Notes under the pieces: model-generated
The model's input: the letters and a program-made list of their open reading frames with translations, nothing else
The model's database searches: none
What the model was told of the DNA's origin: nothing
Shown here: in pieces, positions 23,441 through 31,499 of the stretch
Layout: every line of letters starts with the position of its first letter
How positions within the stretch are numbered: the first letter of the stretch is position 1
DNA from: Streptomyces olivaceoviridis
GTDB lineage: Bacteria > Actinomycetota > Actinomycetes > Streptomycetales > Streptomycetaceae
Length of the DNA: 64,000 bases
Direction: 5' to 3'
NCBI RefSeq assembly: GCF_014650115.1
Contig: NZ_BMUI01000017.1
Location: forward strand, 1 to 64,000
Translations under genes and position numbers: made by a program

Positions 23441-25000
23441 TCAGGCGGGCCGGATGATTCGGTGGATCGCTGCCTCGCCGGCGCCGTAGATCGACTCCTC
23501 GCGGATGGACGACCCCGGTCCGGGGGCGTGGACCATCATTCCCTCGCCGACGTACAGGCCCACGTGCCGCTCGTCCTGGAAGAAGAGAACGAGGTCGCCG
23601 GGTTCGAGCCCGGCCGTCGTGAGCGGCGTTCCGGCCAGCGCCTGCTCGTGCGCGGCGCGCGGCAGCGCGACACCGGCCGCCTTCCACGCGGCCTGGGTGA
23701 GGCTGGAGCAGTCGTAGGAGTCCGGCCCGGTCGCACCCCACACGCACGGCTTCCCAAGCTGCGCCCGAGCGAACGCGATGGCCTTGGCGGCACGGAGGGC
23801 GCGAGGCGACTCGACGGAGGCGGGCGCGGGCAGGGGTAGGGGGAGGGACGGGGGCAGGGAGCCGGTGTCGGTCACGGGAGCGGTGATGCCGACCGGCGGA
23901 GCGGCTGCCATCGGCGCCGCCGACGGATCGGGTTCCGCGCCCTGCCGCTGCCACGGGACGGCCGAGGGCATGGCGGGTTGCGCCGTCCGCTGCACCCCCG
24001 CCGACCAGTCGGGCGGTACCGGTACCGGGACCGGCTGAACGGCGGTGTCCGGCAGGCCGAGCCGGGCGGTGCGTCCGGACAGCACGTCACGCGCTGTGTC
24101 GAGCTTGCGCCGAGCCCCGGCCTTCGAGGCAGCGGGGGACAGGCGAACGAACCCGGCGGAGCCGGGGAGTGTCCGGGGCAGCTGAACCGCCGCCCGCTGA
24201 GCGGCGGGTCGCGCGGCGACCGGCAGGATGTCAGGACTCACCGTTTCCGTCGCGCCCCAGCCGACCGTCTCTGCCGTGCCCCAGCCGGCCGTGTCTGCCG
24301 TAACGCTGCTCAACCCCGGAGCCGTCTCCGGAAGTTCCATGCTGCTCGCGGTGTCGGCCGGCGTCGTCCGCCCGGTCTCCAGAGCCGGCAGGTGCCCGCC
24401 CGTCGGGTCCGTCGCCGAGCCCGTCGTCAGTTCGGACACTGCCTGGCCGGTGCTCAATTCCATTGCCGCAGGCGGCTGTTCGGGCAGGCCGCCCGTCCCG
24501 GGTGCCACGGACCGCTGTTGAGGCAGGCCGCCCGTCCCCAGCGCCCGCCGCTCACCGCCCGGAAGAGCGGGGCTCTCCCCGCCGCCGGCCGGGAGAGCGG
24601 GGAGGCCGAGGCCCTCGCTGCCGCCCCTCGGGAGACCGAGGGGCTCGCTGCCGCCGCCCGGCAGGGCGCGGGTCTCCCGCTCACCCCCCGCAAGCGGAAG
24701 CCCGTCCATCCGCTCCCGCGAGCGCGCCGGCGCGGGGGACCTGCCGGGCAGCCGGTCCGCGGGCAGTACGGCGGGCACGGTCGGGCCGACATCGGCGCGT
24801 ACCGCGTCGAACCACTGTCGGGCGACCTCGTCCAGTGCCGGGTCCGGACGCCGGCCCGCCCGCTTGGCCAGCGGTACGCCACGCGAACGCGTCCGGGCGG
24901 CCATGGCCCGGGTCGCGTTGAAGTTACCGGTGTCGTTCTCCGCCCGGTCGTAGAGGGATGCGATCCGCTGGCGGACCTCGTCGCGGCTCTCCGGCGCCAT
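23441..25000 (-). CDS. NlpC/P60 (C40) peptidase with long disordered region and no signal peptide
   Basis: 519 residues. The N-terminal helical segment (DEVRQRIASLYDRAENDTGNFNATRAM) resembles the coiled-coil start of secreted RipA-type hydrolases. About 330 low-complexity residues rich in Gly, Pro, Thr and Ala follow. The C-terminal C40 domain (about 395-519) has GKPCVWGATGPDSYDCSSLTQAAW with the catalytic Cys in DCSS and a His in DERHVGLYVGEGMMVHAP. The family cleaves peptidoglycan stem peptides. No Sec or Tat signal is visible although AAGGAAGGAG precedes ATG 25000, so export would need a non-classical route, or the target is internal. Confidence 0.88.
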   Translation of the reverse strand: MAPESRDEVRQRIASLYDRAENDTGNFNATRAMAARTRSRGVPLAKRAGRRPDPALDEVARQWFDAVRADVGPTVPAVLPADRLPGRSPAPARSRERMDGLPLAGGERETRALPGGGSEPLGLPRGGSEGLGLPALPAGGGESPALPGGERRALGTGGLPQQRSVAPGTGGLPEQPPAAMELSTGQAVSELTTGSATDPTGGHLPALETGRTTPADTASSMELPETAPGLSSVTADTAGWGTAETVGWGATETVSPDILPVAARPAAQRAAVQLPRTLPGSAGFVRLSPAASKAGARRKLDTARDVLSGRTARLGLPDTAVQPVPVPVPPDWSAGVQRTAQPAMPSAVPWQRQGAEPDPSAAPMAAAPPVGITAPVTDTGSLPPSLPLPLPAPASVESPRALRAAKAIAFARAQLGKPCVWGATGPDSYDCSSLTQAAWKAAGVALPRAAHEQALAGTPLTTAGLEPGDLVLFFQDERHVGLYVGEGMMVHAPGPGSSIREESIYGAGEAAIHRIIRPA

Positions 25001-25326
25001 GGAAGACGTGCTCCTTCCTTGCCCCGCAGGGCAGTTGGGCGGCTCGCCGGGGCAGAGCCGGGCGGCGGCCTCGCGTCAACCTAGCCAACGTGTGTACCTC
25101 CTGTGAAGGTTGAGGTGTGAAATGTCCGATACATATTCGTGATGTTCGCGACGGCGTTCGAGAGGGAAGGGGCGGCGGCCATGGATTCCTGTGAGGTTCT
25201 GGTGAATTCGCGATTCCGTTGAACGCGGTGGCTTCGCCCGCCGTATGAAGCCGGGGAACTCCATGCCCGACCGCCCGGCCCCACCCACGGGCGGTCAGAC
25301 CACCGGCGATCACACAGGGGACGACC
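25001..25326. other. divergent intergenic region between the NlpC/P60 and DUF1996 genes
   Basis: 326 bp, noticeably lower in GC from about 25080 to 25230, as expected for promoters of both divergent genes. ATACATATTCG near 25130 may include a -10 element. A possible 13-codon leader frame runs 25181-25222 (ATG to TGA) behind GGGAAGG. A CCGCCC...GGGCGG stem lies near 25275-25301 in the DUF1996 leader. I looked for a c-di-AMP riboswitch, common ahead of wall-hydrolase genes, and did not find its conserved blocks. Confidence 0.45.
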
Positions 25327-27372
25327 TTGGTACGCAACAGGCGCAGACGCCCGACCGGCGCACGACGCGCGACCCTCGCCGCGGTCGCCCTGATGCTCGG
25401 CGGAGCCGGGCTCGTCGGGGCGAACGTCTACGCCTCGGCCACCGAGGGCTGGGGCGGCGGATCCGGCACGGACGCCTCCGGACACGTCCTGTCCTCGGGC
25501 ATGGCGACCATCGACTGCCCCGATGTCGGCGGCCGGCTGACGGCCGTGCCGGACGCGGCCCGTCCCGAGGTCGATCGCGAACTCGCCGCGCTGGACCAGC
25601 AGATCGCGGCGGCGTACCAGCAGGTGCGGCAGGCGGGGCGGGGCGGCGGGGAGGGCGCCGGTTTCGCCGGGGAAACCATCATGAAGCCGCTTCAGGAGAA
25701 GCGGTCGGAGTCCATCGGACGGATCGCCGACGCCATCGGCCGGGCGGGGGAACGCCCGCGGGGCCTGGACTATCTGGCCGCCTGCACCCTGCGCCCCGGC
25801 GACAACGGTCAGCCCACCGGTACGCCGGACGACGACGGCCGACAGGGCGGCAGCGGTCAGGGACAGGACGGTGCCGGTGCGGACCAAGGCGACAGCGCTC
25901 AAGGACAGGGCGGCAGCGGTCAGGGACAGAGCGGCAGTGGTCAAGCGCAGAACGGCGCCGGGCAGGGCGGCAACGGGCCCGTCGTGTCGGACTACGCGGA
26001 CATCACCGCCGTACCGCCCGAGGCACCGGCCCCGCCGCCGCGGGCCGGCGCCTCGCGCGGCACGTTCACCTCCGACTGCGGTGTCAACGCGGGCGGCCTG
26101 TTCAACTCCGACAACGTCATCGTCGCGCCCGGCGTCTCCAACGGCGCCCACCACTTCCACGACTACATCGGCAACCAGGGCAACAACGCCTTCGCCAGCG
26201 ACGAGGATCTGGCCAAGGCCGGTACGAGCTGTGCCGACCAGGGCGACAAGTCGTCGTACTACTGGCCGGTGCTGCGCCTCCAGAACGGCACCCGGGAGCG
26301 GGACGCCGGGGCCCCGGGCGGCGGTACGGAGGGCAACGCGGGCCGGATCGTGACACCCGAGCAGGTCACGCTGACCTTCGTCGGGAACCCGCGCGGCAAG
26401 GTCACCGCCATGCCGCGTCTGCTGCGCATCATCACGGGCGACGCCAAGGCCTTCGTCAACGGCCCCGGCAACGCCAACGCGTCCTGGAGCTGCACCGGTT
26501 ACGAGAACCGGCAACTGAAGGACAAGTACCCGCTGTGCCCGCCGGGCAGCGACGTGGTGCGCACCTTCAGCTTCCAGAGCTGCTGGGACGGCCGCAACAT
26601 CGACAGCGCCAACCACCGCACCCACGTGGCCTTCACGGCCGCCGACGGCTCCTGCCCGGCGGGCTTCGAGCCCATTCCGCAGCTGGTGCAGCGCATCGTC
26701 TACGACGTCGACGTGCCGAGCCTCGCGGACGGCGGCCGTACCGTACCGCTGTTCGCGGTGGACTCCTTCCCCGAGCAGCTGCACAAGCCCGTCACCGACC
26801 ACGGCGACTTCATCAACGTCTTCGGCGAGGACCTGATGCGCGAGATGGTCGACTGCATCAACTCCGGTCGCGCCTGCGGTTCCTCCGCCGACGACGGCTC
26901 CGCCACGACGCCGACGCCCACGACGCCGACGCCCACGGCGACTTCGAGTGCCACGGCGGCGCCGGGTGACGGCTCCGGCGAGGAGAACGGCGGGAACGAG
27001 GAGAACAGCGGGGGCGTCACCTCCCCGCCCGCGCCGTCGGCCTCCCGGTCCGCTGAGACGCCACGGCACGACGCGACGACGTCGCCCGCTCGCACCACCA
27101 AGCACGACACGGACGACGAGGCGGCACCCGCCGTGTCCGCCGCACCCCGGTCCACGCCGGCGCGTTCGGCACCGGCCCCGTCCGCGCCGAGTCAGGCCGC
27201 CCCCGCCCCCGCCGCCGCGTACGCCCCGCCGCCGGCCGCGGGGACCGAACCCCAGGCGAGCCGGGGCGGTCTGGCGGAGACCGGCGCCCGTCTGTGGCCC
27301 GCGGCCATCGGCACGCTGCTCGCCCTGTCGGGTCTGTTCATGCTTCTCCGCGCCAGGCGCATGCGCTACTGA
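25327..27372 (+). CDS. DUF1996 surface protein with LAETG sortase motif
   Basis: 681 residues. An N-terminal signal or anchor (about 12-36) precedes a helical region, then a Gln/Gly/Ser-rich linker with repeated GQGGSGQGQ units (about 175-220). The DUF1996 domain (about 240-520) contains GVSNGAHHFHDYIGN, NRTHVAF-like NHRTHVAFTAADGSCPAGF and several cysteines. A Thr/Pro/Ser-rich stalk leads to LAETG at 649-653, a hydrophobic helix and the tail LRARRMRY, a complete sortase signal of the LAxTG type used by class E sortases. It should be covalently attached to peptidoglycan. The start is TTG 25327 with AGGGGA 6 nt upstream. The function of DUF1996 is unknown. Confidence 0.87.
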   Translation: MVRNRRRRPTGARRATLAAVALMLGGAGLVGANVYASATEGWGGGSGTDASGHVLSSGMATIDCPDVGGRLTAVPDAARPEVDRELAALDQQIAAAYQQVRQAGRGGGEGAGFAGETIMKPLQEKRSESIGRIADAIGRAGERPRGLDYLAACTLRPGDNGQPTGTPDDDGRQGGSGQGQDGAGADQGDSAQGQGGSGQGQSGSGQAQNGAGQGGNGPVVSDYADITAVPPEAPAPPPRAGASRGTFTSDCGVNAGGLFNSDNVIVAPGVSNGAHHFHDYIGNQGNNAFASDEDLAKAGTSCADQGDKSSYYWPVLRLQNGTRERDAGAPGGGTEGNAGRIVTPEQVTLTFVGNPRGKVTAMPRLLRIITGDAKAFVNGPGNANASWSCTGYENRQLKDKYPLCPPGSDVVRTFSFQSCWDGRNIDSANHRTHVAFTAADGSCPAGFEPIPQLVQRIVYDVDVPSLADGGRTVPLFAVDSFPEQLHKPVTDHGDFINVFGEDLMREMVDCINSGRACGSSADDGSATTPTPTTPTPTATSSATAAPGDGSGEENGGNEENSGGVTSPPAPSASRSAETPRHDATTSPARTTKHDTDDEAAPAVSAAPRSTPARSAPAPSAPSQAAPAPAAAYAPPPAAGTEPQASRGGLAETGARLWPAAIGTLLALSGLFMLLRARRMRY

Positions 27373-27378
27373 CCGTGC

Positions 27379-27422
27379 GCGGACGGCGGCGGCCCCCCTC
27401 CGAGGCGGTCGCCGCCGTCCGC
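27379..27422 (+). terminator. terminator of the DUF1996 gene
   Basis: GCGGACGGCGGC pairs perfectly with GCCGCCGTCCGC (12 bp) across a 20-nt loop, starting 6 bp after the stop codon. Confidence 0.65.
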
Positions 27423-27457
27423 CGGCGACGCTTGGCAGGAGCGCTCAGGACCCCTTG

Positions 27458-27471
27458 TGGGAGCGCTCCCA
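27458..27471. promoter_or_regulatory. perfect CebR-type operator ahead of a GNAT gene
   Basis: TGGGAGCGCTCCCA is a perfect 14-bp palindrome identical to the box recognised by CebR, the LacI-family cellobiose-utilisation repressor of streptomycetes. It directly abuts the Shine-Dalgarno sequence AAGGAGGT (27472-27479). A second core, GGAGCGCTC, lies at 27438-27446. The two GAGCGCTC cores are 22 bp apart, about two helical turns. Confidence 0.65.
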
Positions 27472-27490
27472 AGGAGGTGATGATAAGGGC

Positions 27491-28123
27491 ATGCCGTCTC
27501 TCCCTCCGCACCCGCTGATCCGGCCCTACCGTCCCGCCGACCGCGACGCCGTGGCCGACGTCTGCGTCCGCACCGCGCACAACGGGGGAGACTCCCGGGC
27601 CCTCTACCCCGACCAGCGCCTGATGCCGTCGCTCTTCGCCGAGCCGTACTGCCACTTCGACCCGGACCTGGCCTTCGTACTGGACGACGGCACGGGCCGG
27701 GCGGTGGGATACATCGTCGGTACGGCGGACACCGAGCGCTTCGTGAAGGACTTCCGGCGGAGCTGGATCCCCCGGCTGGCCGGCCGCTATCCGGAGCCCG
27801 CCGCGCCGCCCCGCACGCCCACCGAGGAGATGATCCGCCTCCTGTACCATCCGGGGCGGATGCTCGTCCCCGAACTCGCCGCCTACCCCGCCCATCTGCA
27901 CATCGACCTGCTGCCGCCCTGGCAGGGGCAGGGCCACGGCCGCCGCTTGCTGCACACCTTCCTGGACGCCCTGCGCGGACAGGGCGTCCAGGCCGTCCAC
28001 CTCGGCATGGTCACCGTCAACATCGCCGCCCGCGCCTTCTACGACCGGGTCGGCTTCCACGAGATCCCGGTCGCCGACGCGGGCCCTCTCACCTACCTGG
28101 GCCGGTCCACGGCACGTGGGTGA
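27491..28123 (+). CDS. GNAT-family N-acetyltransferase
   Basis: 210 residues from ATG 27491, with a consensus AAGGAGGT 11 nt upstream. The acetyl-CoA pyrophosphate loop is LLPPWQGQGHGRRLLHTFLDAL (Q/R-x-x-G-x-G/A motif), followed by VHLGMVTVNIAARAFYDRVGF. The opening RPYRPADRDAVADVCVRTAHNGGD resembles GNAT proteins sometimes annotated as O-GlcNAcase-associated acetyltransferases. The substrate is unknown. The perfect CebR-type box in front suggests control by cello-oligosaccharides, unusual for a GNAT gene. It is convergent with the lipoprotein gene, 10 bp apart. Confidence 0.88.
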   Translation: MPSLPPHPLIRPYRPADRDAVADVCVRTAHNGGDSRALYPDQRLMPSLFAEPYCHFDPDLAFVLDDGTGRAVGYIVGTADTERFVKDFRRSWIPRLAGRYPEPAAPPRTPTEEMIRLLYHPGRMLVPELAAYPAHLHIDLLPPWQGQGHGRRLLHTFLDALRGQGVQAVHLGMVTVNIAARAFYDRVGFHEIPVADAGPLTYLGRSTARG

Positions 28124-28133
28124 GCGGCGGTCC

Positions 28134-28847
28134 TCAGCCGAGCTTGAGCGTCTGCTTGGCGAGGTCGTAGGCGGGCCGCATCTCCTCGTGCTCCTGGGAG
28201 TCCATGCCTCCGAGGTGCAGGACGACGGGGCCGTCGGGCGTGCTGACGGCGAAGGCGCTCTCCTTCTTCGTCTCGTCCAGGAGCTTGCTCGTGTAGAGGT
28301 ACTCCACCTCCACCGCCGAGACGCCGCCGCCGGTCTTGAAGGAGTGGTACCTGGCCTTGCTGACGTTGTCCTCGGCGGCGACGAACGCGCGCAGCACTCC
28401 GCCCGCGTCCGCGTCGCCGGCCTTGCCCGTCCACACGCGCAGGAAGCCGATGTTGCCGGCCGGCTTGGCGTCGATCTCGCAGGCGGCCGTGACCGGGCCC
28501 TGCCGCAGGAAGGCGTCGGCGAGCGCCCCGCTGAGATCGCCGTCCTCGCCCTGGGAGGACTTGGCCAACTCCTTGTCGGCGTCGATCGACTTGGCCTTCC
28601 AGTGCTGGGCGATGTCGAAGCTCACGGGCAGTTCGCAGGCCGAACCGGCCGCGCCGATCGTGCCGCCGCGGGCCGCCGCCGTCCCCTTCGCGCCCGTGCC
28701 CCCGGCCGTCGCGCCCTTGGTGCTCGCCGACGCGCTCGCGGACTTCTCCCCGTCGCCGTCCGCGGACTCGGCGCACCCGCCGAGCACCGCGGCGAGCGCC
28801 GCCGCCACGACGATGCGGCCTCCGGCGGTCCCCACCCCGACCTGCAC
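28134..28847 (-). CDS. secreted lipoprotein of unknown function
   Basis: 237 residues starting at GTG 28847, with GGGGAGG 5 nt upstream. The signal peptide ends in the lipobox VLGGC, giving a lipidated Cys near residue 25. A Ser/Ala/Gly/Lys linker leads to a globular domain (about 70-237) with two cysteines (ACELPVSFD and TAACEIDAK). It probably sits on the outer face of the membrane. I do not recognise the family. A CGGT...AACCG inverted repeat lies in the promoter around 28863-28887. Confidence 0.8.
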   Translation of the reverse strand: MQVGVGTAGGRIVVAAALAAVLGGCAESADGDGEKSASASASTKGATAGGTGAKGTAAARGGTIGAAGSACELPVSFDIAQHWKAKSIDADKELAKSSQGEDGDLSGALADAFLRQGPVTAACEIDAKPAGNIGFLRVWTGKAGDADAGGVLRAFVAAEDNVSKARYHSFKTGGGVSAVEVEYLYTSKLLDETKKESAFAVSTPDGPVVLHLGGMDSQEHEEMRPAYDLAKQTLKLG

Positions 28848-28945
28848 TGTTGCCTCCCCTTCGGTTCAGAGCGGTCACTGTAACCGAGGGCACCGACAAC
28901 GCCGACCGCGGTGCGGGTCACCGGCTGCGGCTCACCGGTCGCCTG

Positions 28946-29587
28946 TCATCCGGCCTCGCGCACACAGTGCAGGAAGAGCTGCGGCTCGGGGCCCGCCTCG
29001 GGGGCGCGCGGGGTGAACACGGTCTGCTCCTCGGCCAGGACCGTCAGGCCCGCGCCGGAGGCCAGTTCGGTGAACGCCTCCGCGGTGAAGCTCGTGATCC
29101 GGACCGGCTGCCCCATGAAGAGACCCTCGGTGTCCTCCAGGTCCAGCGGCACGGTGGCCAGCACGACGAAGCCGCCGGGTCGTACCGCGCGGACCAGCTT
29201 CGCCACGACGGCCGCCTGTTCGGCGCGGGACATCTGCACCAGCGAGAAGTACGCGCACACGGCGTCGAACGAGTCCTGCGGCAACGGCGTGTCCCGGATG
29301 TCGGCGAGCCGGAACTCGGCCCCGGGCACCTGCCGCACGGCCAGGTCGACCATGACCGGTGAGACGTCGATGCCCAGCACGCGGTGCCCGGCCTCGGTCA
29401 GTGTCCGCGCGGTCGGGCGGCCCGTCCCGCTGCCCACGTCCAGCACCCTGCTGCCCGGCGCCAGCCGTTCCACCAGCCAGCGCAGAGACGCCCGGTGCGG
29501 TACGGAGTCGGCGAACGCCTGCTCGTAGGCGAGCCCCAGCTTGTCGAACACCACGGCGGCCTGCGCCCTGCGGTCCTCGTCGACCAC
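28946..29587 (-). CDS. class I SAM-dependent methyltransferase
   Basis: 213 residues from GTG 29587, chosen because AGGAGGA lies 6 nt upstream. Motif I is VLDVGSGTGRPTARTL, the acidic end of beta-2 is VLGIDVSPVMVDLA, and later motifs FDAVCAYFSLVQM and VRPGGFVVLATVPLD complete the Methyltransf_11/25 fold. There is no signal peptide, and the substrate is unknown. The gene is divergent from a flavodoxin-like gene, with five 12-bp iterons between them. Confidence 0.9.
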   Translation of the reverse strand: MVDEDRRAQAAVVFDKLGLAYEQAFADSVPHRASLRWLVERLAPGSRVLDVGSGTGRPTARTLTEAGHRVLGIDVSPVMVDLAVRQVPGAEFRLADIRDTPLPQDSFDAVCAYFSLVQMSRAEQAAVVAKLVRAVRPGGFVVLATVPLDLEDTEGLFMGQPVRITSFTAEAFTELASGAGLTVLAEEQTVFTPRAPEAGPEPQLFLHCVREAG

Positions 29588-29647
29588 GACTGATCCTCCT
29601 GTCCCGGTCCGGCCGCGCGTCCCGCCCCCGGCGAGCCGGTCGCGTGG

Positions 29648-29702
29648 CCTTGAACCGCGCCTTGAACGGCGTCTCGAAGTGTGCCTGGGAATTCGCCTCG
29701 AA
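29648..29702. repeat. five 12-bp iterons in a divergent promoter
   Basis: Heptamers CCTTGAA, CCTTGAA, TCTCGAA, CCTGGGA and CCTCGAA start at 29648, 29660, 29672, 29684 and 29696, an exact 12-bp period. The first two repeats extend to CCTTGAACNGCG. They lie between the starts of the methyltransferase (29587) and the flavodoxin-like gene (29739), the place expected for an operator array. Confidence 0.6.
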
Positions 29703-29738
29703 ACCGCCGTTTGCGAGGGACGGTACGCGCACGGCAGG

Positions 29739-30206
29739 GTGCCGGGTGTGCCTACCCTGCTGATCATCCATCACACCCCTTCACCGAACTGCCAGGCCCT
29801 GTTCGAGGCGGTCGTGTCGGGAGCCACGACACCCGAGATCGAGGGCGTGCGCGTCGTACGCCGGGCGGCCCTGTCGGCCACCGCCTCCGACGTGCTGGAA
29901 GCCGACGGCTACCTGCTCGGCACGCCCGCCAACCTCGGCTACATGTCCGGCGCCCTCAAGCACTTCTTCGACCAGATCTACTACCCCTGCCTGGACGAGA
30001 CCCGTGGCCGCCCCTTCGGCTTCTACGTCCACGGCGGCAACGACGTCACCGGTGCCGTCCGCGCCATCGAGACCGTCACCACCGGCCTCGGCTGGCGCCG
30101 GGCGGCCGAGCCGGTGACCGTCACCGGCGAACCGGGCAAGGCCGACATCCAGGCGTGCTGGGAGTTGGGGGCCACGGTGGCGGCGGGCCTGATGCCCGGC
30201 GCCTGA
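29739..30206 (+). CDS. flavodoxin/NAD(P)H-dependent FMN reductase-like protein
   Basis: About 155 residues from GTG 29739 (GTG 29748 is an alternative). TLLIIHHTPSPNCQALFEAV forms the FMN phosphate loop. DGYLLGTPANLGYMSGALKHFFDQIYYPCL matches the FMN-binding and active-site segment of the flavodoxin-like NADPH-dependent reductases, and GFYVHGGNDVTGAVRAIE contains the second FMN loop. It is probably cytoplasmic and reduces flavin, quinone or small electrophiles. The upstream 12-bp iterons may control it together with the divergent methyltransferase. Confidence 0.87.
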   Translation: MPGVPTLLIIHHTPSPNCQALFEAVVSGATTPEIEGVRVVRRAALSATASDVLEADGYLLGTPANLGYMSGALKHFFDQIYYPCLDETRGRPFGFYVHGGNDVTGAVRAIETVTTGLGWRRAAEPVTVTGEPGKADIQACWELGATVAAGLMPGA

Positions 30207-30210
30207 GCCG

Positions 30211-30676
30211 TCACGCCGCCACCGGAGTGGTCTTCGTACGGTCGTACCCCGCTGACCGGCGTGTGCCGAAGTCTGCGCGCGAAGGGCTCTGTTGCCCGGG
30301 AGCCGCCCGGGGCGCCGGCATCATCGACGAGTACGACGCCGTGCCCGCCTTCGACGGTCGGGGCGCCGGCGTCCCGGGGCCGGGCGCGCGTGGGCGGGCA
30401 GCCGGACGCCGCGCACCTCCAGGGTGAACGTCCTGGGCGCGGGCAGCACTTCCAGGGTGAACGTCCCGGGCGCAGGCAGCACCTCCAGAACGTCGGGGTG
30501 CCGGGTGGCGAACATGCCGACGGGCGTGCCGGACACCGGCCGGTGCGCACGCGACCCGGCGAAGAGGGCCGGGCCGCCCCGCCGGCCGCCCCGGGCGTGC
30601 GCGGCAGGGCCACCCGGTGCGGGACGCCGACCTCGGGGTTCGCGTCGCCCGCGGCGAGTAGGTCCATGGCCGCCAT
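30211..30676 (-). pseudogene. possible decayed gene with a 33-bp tandem duplication
   Basis: No intact gene fills 30207-30794. On the minus strand, gene-like segments occur in different frames: MDLLAAGDANPEVGVPHRV near 30670, then SGTPVGMFATRHPDVLEVLP near 30500, then GGHGVVLVDDAGAPGG near 30330. This suggests a frameshifted remnant. The middle segment contains a 33-bp tandem duplication (LEVLPAPGTFT repeated). The original family is not recognisable and chance coding cannot be excluded. Confidence 0.3.
30414..30488. repeat. 33-bp tandem duplication plus partial third unit
   Basis: Two 33-bp units (30414-30446 and 30447-30479) differ at three positions. Each begins CACYTCCAGGGTGAACGTCC. A third, partial copy (CACCTCCAG) begins at 30480. 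The unit is 11 codons long, so any reading frame is kept. Confidence 0.8.
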
Positions 30677-30794
30677 TCACCCACCGGCCGGTGGACACCG
30701 CACGTCAAACAGGCATTCGGGGCAGAATGGGCGTGCGCGGGAGCGCGGTGCCGGTGATGACCGGCGCGGGGGAGACGGCGGAGAGGAGAGCCCG

Positions 30795-31499
30795 ATGCTG
30801 TCCGCATGGGCCGGGGCCCTGGTGCCCGTCTTCAGCGACACCGACGTGAGCGGCACCCGGCACCTGGTGCGGCCGTCCGGCACCGGATACGTCCTCGCCG
30901 CCAACCACACCTCGTTCTTCGATCCGGTCCTGCTCATCGGCACCCTGCACCGCCTCGGCCTGCGCCCCGCCGTACTGGCCACCGCCGGGCTGTGGCGGGT
31001 GCCCCTCCTGGGTCAGGTCCTCACCCGGGAGGGCCACGTGCCCGTCCACCGGGGCAGCCGCCGCGCCCCCGACGCCCTCCGGGCCGCCGCCGACGCCCTC
31101 ACCGCCGGGCGCGGCGTGCTCATCTACCCCGAGGGCGGCCTGCCCCGCTACCGCGCCTCCCACGACCGCCCGCCCGGACGCCTGAAGTCCGGGGTGGTCC
31201 GCCTCGCGCTGTCCACCGGCGCCCCGGTGCTGCCGGTCGGCCACGCGGGCGCCCGCCGGGTCTCCTCCGGCCCCCTCGCCAAACAGCTCGCCGGCTGGGC
31301 AACCGCGCCCGTACGCCGGCCCCGCGTCCACGTGCACATCGGCCCCGCCCTCCGGCTGGACACGTCCGACCACCCACTGGACGACCTGGAAACCGCACTC
31401 GCCCAGGCGTGGTCGACCGCGGTCGGCGCCCTGGAGGACGGGCCGGGGGAGGAACGATCCGAGGGGGAGGGCCGGGCCGACGGGAAGCACGGCCCCTGA
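30795..31499 (+). CDS. lysophospholipid acyltransferase (PlsC/LPLAT family)
   Basis: 234 residues from ATG 30795 (GAGAGGAGAG upstream). The catalytic NHTSFFDP (H-x4-D) lies near residue 37. Further LPLAT blocks are VPVHRG, LIYPEGG and PVLPVGHAGA. The family transfers acyl chains from acyl-ACP or acyl-CoA to lyso-phospholipids or other lipid acceptors at the membrane. The C-terminal 20 residues are low-complexity. Repeats of about 35 bp begin at the stop codon. A ketosynthase fragment lies 200 bp downstream, perhaps the remains of a lipid or fatty-acid gene set. Confidence 0.9.
   Translation: MLSAWAGALVPVFSDTDVSGTRHLVRPSGTGYVLAANHTSFFDPVLLIGTLHRLGLRPAVLATAGLWRVPLLGQVLTREGHVPVHRGSRRAPDALRAAADALTAGRGVLIYPEGGLPRYRASHDRPPGRLKSGVVRLALSTGAPVLPVGHAGARRVSSGPLAKQLAGWATAPVRRPRVHVHIGPALRLDTSDHPLDDLETALAQAWSTAVGALEDGPGEERSEGEGRADGKHGP

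Noticed and set aside
23595..23615. GGTTCGAGCCCGGCC, resembling a tRNA T-arm
   Set aside because: It lies inside the NlpC/P60 catalytic domain and no acceptor stem, D-arm or anticodon arm can be built around it.
25001..25326. Possible c-di-AMP riboswitch ahead of wall-related genes
   Set aside because: The conserved blocks of the ydaO family were not found; only a simple GC stem and a CCGGGGAAC string are present.
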